Shown here: positions 5,161 to 8,698 of the stretch, in pieces
How positions within the stretch are numbered: position 1 is the first letter of the stretch
Layout: every line of letters starts with the position of its first letter
Assembly (NCBI GenBank): GCA_001304035.1
Contig: LJUD01000108.1
Location: forward strand, 1 to 8,698
DNA from: a bacterium SM23_31
GTDB taxonomy: Bacteria > SM23-31
DNA: 8,698 bases
Direction of reading: 5' to 3'
The notes under the pieces: model-generated
Told to the model about the DNA's origin: nothing
Databases searched by the model: none
Seen by the model: the letters and a program-made list of their open reading frames with translations, nothing else
Program-made: the position numbers and the translations under genes

Positions 5161-7188
5161 TTACCCGGTGTACGCTTTTTCCGGTATTTTTCTTGCATTA
5201 AAGACGCTTCCCGCATCATCGATGACTTTTTCATTGACTATATCATTCACGGGGAGACCAAGTCTTTTTTCTGCGGCATGCAAGATTTCCTGGAGCAGTT
5301 CAGGATACGACATTCCGGCAATTTTAGCCATCTTCATTAGATGCCCATCCCAGCACCAGCCGGGATTGGGATTAACTTCCAGAAGCCGCGGGATGCCGTT
5401 TGCATCCAGCCGCCAGTCAAAGCGCGTATAATCCCTGCACTCCAGCCTTTCGGACAATTTCACACAGTATTCTATAAGCATTTTTTCCGTATCATCCGGG
5501 AGATCGGCAGGTATGGACTGCAAATTCCAATACGGTGAATCCGGCAGCCATTTTGCTTCATAGCCGCTAATTTTTGGAAGCTCCTCCGGCAGAATGGAAT
5601 AATCTTCTTGTACGATCGGTAAAACACGATAATCGTTCGGGGAATTACCGATTATTCCAACGCTGAGGTCTTTTCCTATTAGAAATTCTTCTACAAGAAC
5701 GGGTTTATCATAGCCGAATTTTTCACGTATTTCAGATATACCGATTAAAAGTTCGTCAAGGGTATTTGCAACGCTTTTTTGTGTGATACCGAAACTTGAA
5801 TCGCCGAAGTTAGGCTTAATTATCGCAGGGAAATTGATAGGAAGTTCAAATGTCATATCTTCCGGTTTGATGAAGAATGCTTCGGGAACGGGAATATCCA
5901 TTTCCTTTGCAATTCCGCGTACGAGCGATTTGTCATAGCAGAAGGCGAGGCACTGCGGACCGGAACCGGAATACGGAATACCTAACATTTCCAATATGGA
6001 CGGTATGTGCAGTTCTTTTCGCGGATCGTTTCCAAAACCTTCATCACAAAGGTTGAAAATATAATCAATTTTCCCAACGAGTTTTGCCAAGTCATAAAAG
6101 AGAGTATCATGATTATTGAGAAAAATCCATTTATACCCGGGCAGTTCATGCAAAGCGTTCTTTGACTGGTCGACCGTGTAAAAATCGTCATCATCGAAAA
6201 CAGATGACGGTTTCAACATATCGGGTTTATTCGGATCGCCAAAGACTACAGCAACATTTTTCACCGCTTCTTTCGGCTTTCTCCTGACAGCCGTCCATTC
6301 TTTTCTTACAATGCCCGTTACAATAAGACGCTGTTCCATCATACCCAAATCCTGATTTCTCTGTGAATCGGGAGAAACGACACCATGAAATTGTATATCA
6401 TTAAACTTAGTTTCTTTCAACAAGCCGGTTATACTTTCATGCGTATACAGTCTTTCAGCGTAAAACTGGTCGGCTATAACACCTTTATTAATATTGTTTA
6501 TCAGCTCTCGTGAAATGAGACGCATCCTGTCATGTGAAAGTGAACGTTCTCTGCAGACAAAATAGGTTTTATCTATCCATTCCCATGAATGCGGCTTGAA
6601 ATGTGTTTTTATATGTTCACCGTCGGCAACATCAATAAGCAGCCTGCCCCAGGGCTTTAACACCCTGAAAACTTCGCTAAGCACTCTCAGGTCATCATTT
6701 ACCGTTTCGAAATAACCGAAACTGTTGCCCATTATCATAACGACATCAAACGTGTCAGCCGGATAAGGAAGTTTACGGGCATCGCCTTCCTTGAATTTTA
6801 CGTCCAATCCTTCTTTTTTGGCATTACTCCTTGCTCTTTGTATCAAGTAATGTGATCTATCCAGTCCTTCGACGTATTTGAAGCCCCTTCTTGTCATTTC
6901 CAGTGTATGCCGTCCCTGTCCGCAGCATAAATCCAGAATTCTATCATCTTGCGAGAGTCTCAGAATCTCTGAGAATTGGTTAATTTCCTGCCGGGTAATA
7001 TTTATATCATCCACCACATCCCCGTCGGTCTTCAGGTAGAATGAATTGAATATCTGCCTCCACCATTCCGGATTCACGTACATTTCGAGATCAGAAACAG
7101 GACCTAATGTTCTGATATGTTGTTTCTTGGATTTTTTCCTGTTTCTCCCGTTCTGGGGCGAAACGTCCAAAGATTTCATTCCGTTCAT
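5161..7188 (-). CDS. Fusion of SAM-dependent methyltransferase and D-Ala-D-Ala ligase-like ATP-grasp enzyme
   Basis: Predicted 675 residues; AAGGA lies 5 nt before the ATG at 7188. After a basic N-terminus, residues about 35-295 form a class I methyltransferase: motif I ILDLCCGQG (84-92), acidic D110 in VEGLD, EGDARKLPYPADTFDVV (134-150), GNSFGYF (154-160) and LKPWGRLLID (177-186). Residues about 308-645 match D-Ala-D-Ala ligase-type ATP-grasp: LGIPYSGSG (402-410), CYDKSLVRGIAKEM, FPAIIKPNFGDSSFG (453-467), VLVEEFLIGKDLSVG, YEAKW (543-547), and the Mg/ATP set RFD...EVNPNPG with R589, D591, E604 and N606. In E. coli DdlB the start of the domain carries GGTSAERE, whose Glu binds the first D-Ala; here it is GDPNKPDM. 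The segment after EVNPNPG, where DdlB has MTSHSL, is WCWDGHL. ATP-dependent amide bond formation between unidentified substrates plus a methylation is the likely chemistry. It is a single cytoplasmic protein with no partner gene nearby. Confidence 0.9.
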   Translation of the reverse strand: MNGMKSLDVSPQNGRNRKKSKKQHIRTLGPVSDLEMYVNPEWWRQIFNSFYLKTDGDVVDDINITRQEINQFSEILRLSQDDRILDLCCGQGRHTLEMTRRGFKYVEGLDRSHYLIQRARSNAKKEGLDVKFKEGDARKLPYPADTFDVVMIMGNSFGYFETVNDDLRVLSEVFRVLKPWGRLLIDVADGEHIKTHFKPHSWEWIDKTYFVCRERSLSHDRMRLISRELINNINKGVIADQFYAERLYTHESITGLLKETKFNDIQFHGVVSPDSQRNQDLGMMEQRLIVTGIVRKEWTAVRRKPKEAVKNVAVVFGDPNKPDMLKPSSVFDDDDFYTVDQSKNALHELPGYKWIFLNNHDTLFYDLAKLVGKIDYIFNLCDEGFGNDPRKELHIPSILEMLGIPYSGSGPQCLAFCYDKSLVRGIAKEMDIPVPEAFFIKPEDMTFELPINFPAIIKPNFGDSSFGITQKSVANTLDELLIGISEIREKFGYDKPVLVEEFLIGKDLSVGIIGNSPNDYRVLPIVQEDYSILPEELPKISGYEAKWLPDSPYWNLQSIPADLPDDTEKMLIEYCVKLSERLECRDYTRFDWRLDANGIPRLLEVNPNPGWCWDGHLMKMAKIAGMSYPELLQEILHAAEKRLGLPVNDIVNEKVIDDAGSVFNARKIPEKAYTG

Positions 7189-7205
7189 TTTTTTCCTTTT
7201 ATTTT

Positions 7206-7239
7206 ATTATAGTATATACGGTAATATTATTTATAACAA
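7206..7239 (-). promoter_or_regulatory. Probable sigma-70-type promoter of the methyltransferase/ATP-grasp gene
   Basis: On the minus strand, TTGTTA (7239-7234) and TATACT (7216-7211) are separated by 17 nt, and TATAAT (7211-7206) follows directly. The start codon is at 7188, giving a short leader that still contains the AAGGA motif. The spacing is ideal, but AT-rich DNA makes chance matches common. Confidence 0.5.
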
Positions 7240-7443
7240 AACATAAAAATATACTCAACACTGAGATTTTGACGACATGAGTAAAATGACAATAAAGGTT
7301 AATAATAGCCTCTGAAAAATGATTCCCGGGTGTCATTTTATCAACGTGCTCTAAAAAATTTTTATAGTATTTAGAAGTGCTTAATACGAGGCAAGGGGAA
7401 GAATTTACTTTAAAATTTAGCTGTGTGTCAGCAGAAGGAGGAG

Positions 7444-7457
7444 CCGCCTCCGGCGGA
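7444..7457. repeat. GC-rich short palindromic repeat, copy 1
   Basis: CCGCC-TCC-GGCGG forms a 5-bp stem. Thirteen bases, CGCCTCCGGCGGA (7445-7457), recur exactly at 7958-7970. Both copies stand out against AT-rich surroundings, which suggests a dispersed intergenic repeat family. Confidence 0.55.
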
Positions 7458-7940
7458 AAAGAATAAAATTTATTATTCCGGTTATGTTTGTTGAAAGGGA
7501 ATTTAAGGAAGAATTCCTGGGAATCAGTTTTTACTACCTTCATCCGCGTCTCCCACTTTTTGAAATGAGAGGCGGAATTCTTGTTTTAAACACCGGGAAG
7601 CTTATCATAAAACTTTCTTAATACAAGCTAAATTTTCTTGATTTGCTAAACTTGCTTTGCCTGCAAAAAGGATATTCAATCATTGAAATAATCATAATCA
7701 GCACCTGAACTTGTACATAAATCAAATAATAGAAGTGATAGTATCAAATCTAATTAAATCCCGATTAAAATTTAACTGCCGAATATATATATTGAAAAAT
7801 AAAATATCAACAAAAATTTTAGTTATTTTCGAACAAAATATCTAAAATAATGTCAATAACACTGAATGAAGTTATATGAAAGCCTTTCAATAGAGTGCTC
7901 CATAAAAAATCAGCAAAAATGCAGCGGTCAGAATGGTTTT

Positions 7941-7970
7941 TCAGCCGGAAGCTGATTCGCCTCCGGCGGA
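7941..7970. repeat. GC-rich palindromic repeat, copy 2, compound structure
   Basis: Two alternative foldings are visible. TCAGC/GCTGA pairs at 7941-7955, or GCCGGA (7944-7949) pairs with TCCGGC (7962-7967). The right half repeats the 13 bases seen at 7445-7457. It lies 8 nt past the stop of the minus-strand membrane protein gene, but on that strand it is followed by an A run rather than a T run, so it is not a standard intrinsic terminator. Confidence 0.5.
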
Positions 7971-7977
7971 CATGAAA

Positions 7978-8568
7978 CTATTTTTCTTTTCTTCTTCTCA
8001 AAAATAACAGGCGACGATATTTACGTGCTCTTTGAGCATTATTCAAAAAGTAAAATTCTTCACTGGGAGTTCTAACCTCTTCAACAGTATAAAATGAATG
8101 CGGATTCCATTTAGTTATCATTTCCAAAACTCGTTTTTTATCCTTCCTTCTTATAATAGAATAAACGATTTTGACCGGTCCTTTAGAACCTTTACCTTCA
8201 ACAGTCGTGACCCTGAAACCGTTGGCTTTCAGCGATTCGACAAGAGCATTATCATCGATATGCGTAAATAATCTGATAATCAAGGTACCTATTGCCAGCT
8301 TTTCTTCGATTAATATTCCAACAAAATTACCCGTTGCGAATCCACCGGCATACGCCAAATAGTAAAAAATATTATTCAGGTTTTGTATCACCTGACTGAT
8401 TGCATACAGCCATATTAATATTTCAAAAAATCCTACAAGCGGGGCAAGCAGTTTATTTCCTTTTGCGAGAACAATGATACGTAATGTACCGAGAGATACA
8501 TCCACAACTCTAATCGCAAATATCAACAACGGCAAAATGACCCAATTGAATAAAGAGAAATCATCCAT
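7978..8568 (-). CDS. UPF0316 / DUF2179-type membrane protein (YebE-like)
   Basis: Predicted 196 residues. Three hydrophobic segments, about 8-28, 40-60 and 66-88, are followed by a soluble domain. Family-typical stretches are RVVDVSLGTLRIIVLAKG (20-37), GFFEILIWLYAISQV (46-60) and YAGGFATGNFVGILIEEKLA (73-92). The C-terminal part, about 105-166, contains GFRVTTVEGKGSKGPVKIV and ends in a hydrophobic-acidic FYTVEEVR strand, as in DUF2179 domains. This matches the conserved bacterial UPF0316 family (B. subtilis YebE), whose function is not established. The last 20 residues are strongly basic (RKYRRLLFLRRRKEK). The start at 8568 lacks a clear Shine-Dalgarno motif, unlike the other genes here, but an in-frame stop at 8583-8581 leaves no earlier ATG. 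It lies 67 nt after another minus-strand gene end and may be translated from a shared transcript. Confidence 0.88.
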   Translation of the reverse strand: MDDFSLFNWVILPLLIFAIRVVDVSLGTLRIIVLAKGNKLLAPLVGFFEILIWLYAISQVIQNLNNIFYYLAYAGGFATGNFVGILIEEKLAIGTLIIRLFTHIDDNALVESLKANGFRVTTVEGKGSKGPVKIVYSIIRRKDKKRVLEMITKWNPHSFYTVEEVRTPSEEFYFLNNAQRARKYRRLLFLRRRKEK

Positions 8569-8635
8569 ACTTTTTAATATCTAAATATCTTAAACTTACT
8601 GTAAAATATATATTACCGGAAGTACATTTCAGTCA

Positions 8636-8698
8636 TTAAGTTTTTAAAAAATTATAATGTTGAAATATCTTATCAGCTAATCGTCTGGCAATGTCTTG
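8636..8698 (-). CDS. C-terminal fragment of a gene entering from beyond the window
   Basis: On the minus strand, 20 codons are open from the window edge to TAA at 8638-8636. The peptide QDIARRLADKIFQHYNFLKT is amphipathic and protein-like. Such an ending (D-I-A-R-R-(I/L)-A-(D/E)-x-I) is reminiscent of LptE-type outer-membrane lipoproteins, but 20 residues cannot settle that. It lies 67 nt upstream of the UPF0316 gene in the same direction, so the two may form an operon. Confidence 0.5.
   Translation of the reverse strand, partial: QDIARRLADKIFQHYNFLKT

Larger units (their letters stand above)
7240..7977. other. Long intergenic region without a supported gene
   Basis: About 740 nt of AT-rich DNA between two minus-strand genes. 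Weak open frames exist on both strands but none has a convincing start or a recognisable protein (see the rejected items). GC-rich palindromic repeats are embedded at 7444-7457 and 7941-7970. The stretch 7620-7920 is especially AT-rich, and I see no RNA gene, tRNA or coding signal in it. Confidence 0.55.

Noticed and set aside
5161..7188. Annotation of the ATP-grasp part as a true D-alanine--D-alanine ligase (ddl)
   Set aside because: The ATP and Mg residues fit, but the D-Ala-binding Glu region and the segment after EVNPNPG differ, and the fused methyltransferase is not part of Ddl. Only the family-level name is justified.
7199..7543. Minus-strand open frame of 114 codons upstream of the methyltransferase/ATP-grasp gene
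   Set aside because: It has no recognisable domain and low-complexity composition. It contains the translated GC-rich palindrome (PPEAAPP) and overlaps the best promoter candidate for the downstream gene. A short late hydrophobic segment is its only protein-like feature.
7484..7621. Plus-strand open frame of 45 codons (MFVEREFKEEFLG...)
   Set aside because: It has no convincing Shine-Dalgarno motif, lies in repeat-bearing intergenic DNA opposite another weak frame, and matches no family I recognise.

Overview
This is an AT-rich bacterial window in which most starts are preceded by a clear Shine-Dalgarno motif about 5 nt from the ATG. Clear Shine-Dalgarno use argues against a typical Bacteroidota genome. 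Secreted 6-bladed beta-propeller paralogs, and GC-rich palindromes scattered through AT-rich intergenic DNA, are features I associate with uncultured FCB-type lineages (for example KSB1, Zixibacteria, Marinimicrobia). That placement is inference with low confidence; there is no marker gene here.

Positions 103-4143 (+) hold three tandem paralogs encoding exported beta-propeller proteins of about 390-430 residues. All three share an N-terminal block (KDEFLLV ... GQGPGEY type) and an identical C-terminal ending, KYKI-x-PAVYGK. Genes 1 and 2 are 77 nt apart and may be co-transcribed. Genes 2 and 3 are each followed by the same stretch of about 65 nt, then a 30-32 nt palindromic hairpin and a T6 run that looks like an intrinsic terminator. 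The 3' end of the gene plus this downstream DNA forms a direct repeat of about 108 nt, far better conserved than the gene interiors.

Positions 4222-4894 (+) hold a leader with a hairpin, an AAAG motif at 9-nt period and a perfect 10-bp inverted repeat. It leads into a small stand-alone cyclic-nucleotide-binding-fold protein that has no DNA-binding domain and lacks the phosphate-contacting Arg.

Positions 5161-7188 (-) encode a 675-residue fusion of a SAM-dependent methyltransferase with a D-Ala-D-Ala ligase-like ATP-grasp domain. ATP/Mg residues are intact, but residues that hold D-alanine in true Ddl enzymes are altered. This is the best candidate here for an undescribed activity. A promoter-like element lies just upstream. 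The next ~790 nt hold no gene I can support, only GC-rich palindromic repeats.

Positions 7978-8698 (-) hold a UPF0316/DUF2179-type membrane protein, and upstream of it on the same strand the last 20 codons of another gene that runs off the window.

The propeller cluster and the methyltransferase/ATP-grasp gene are on opposite strands with separate signals. Nothing in the sequence shows that they work together.
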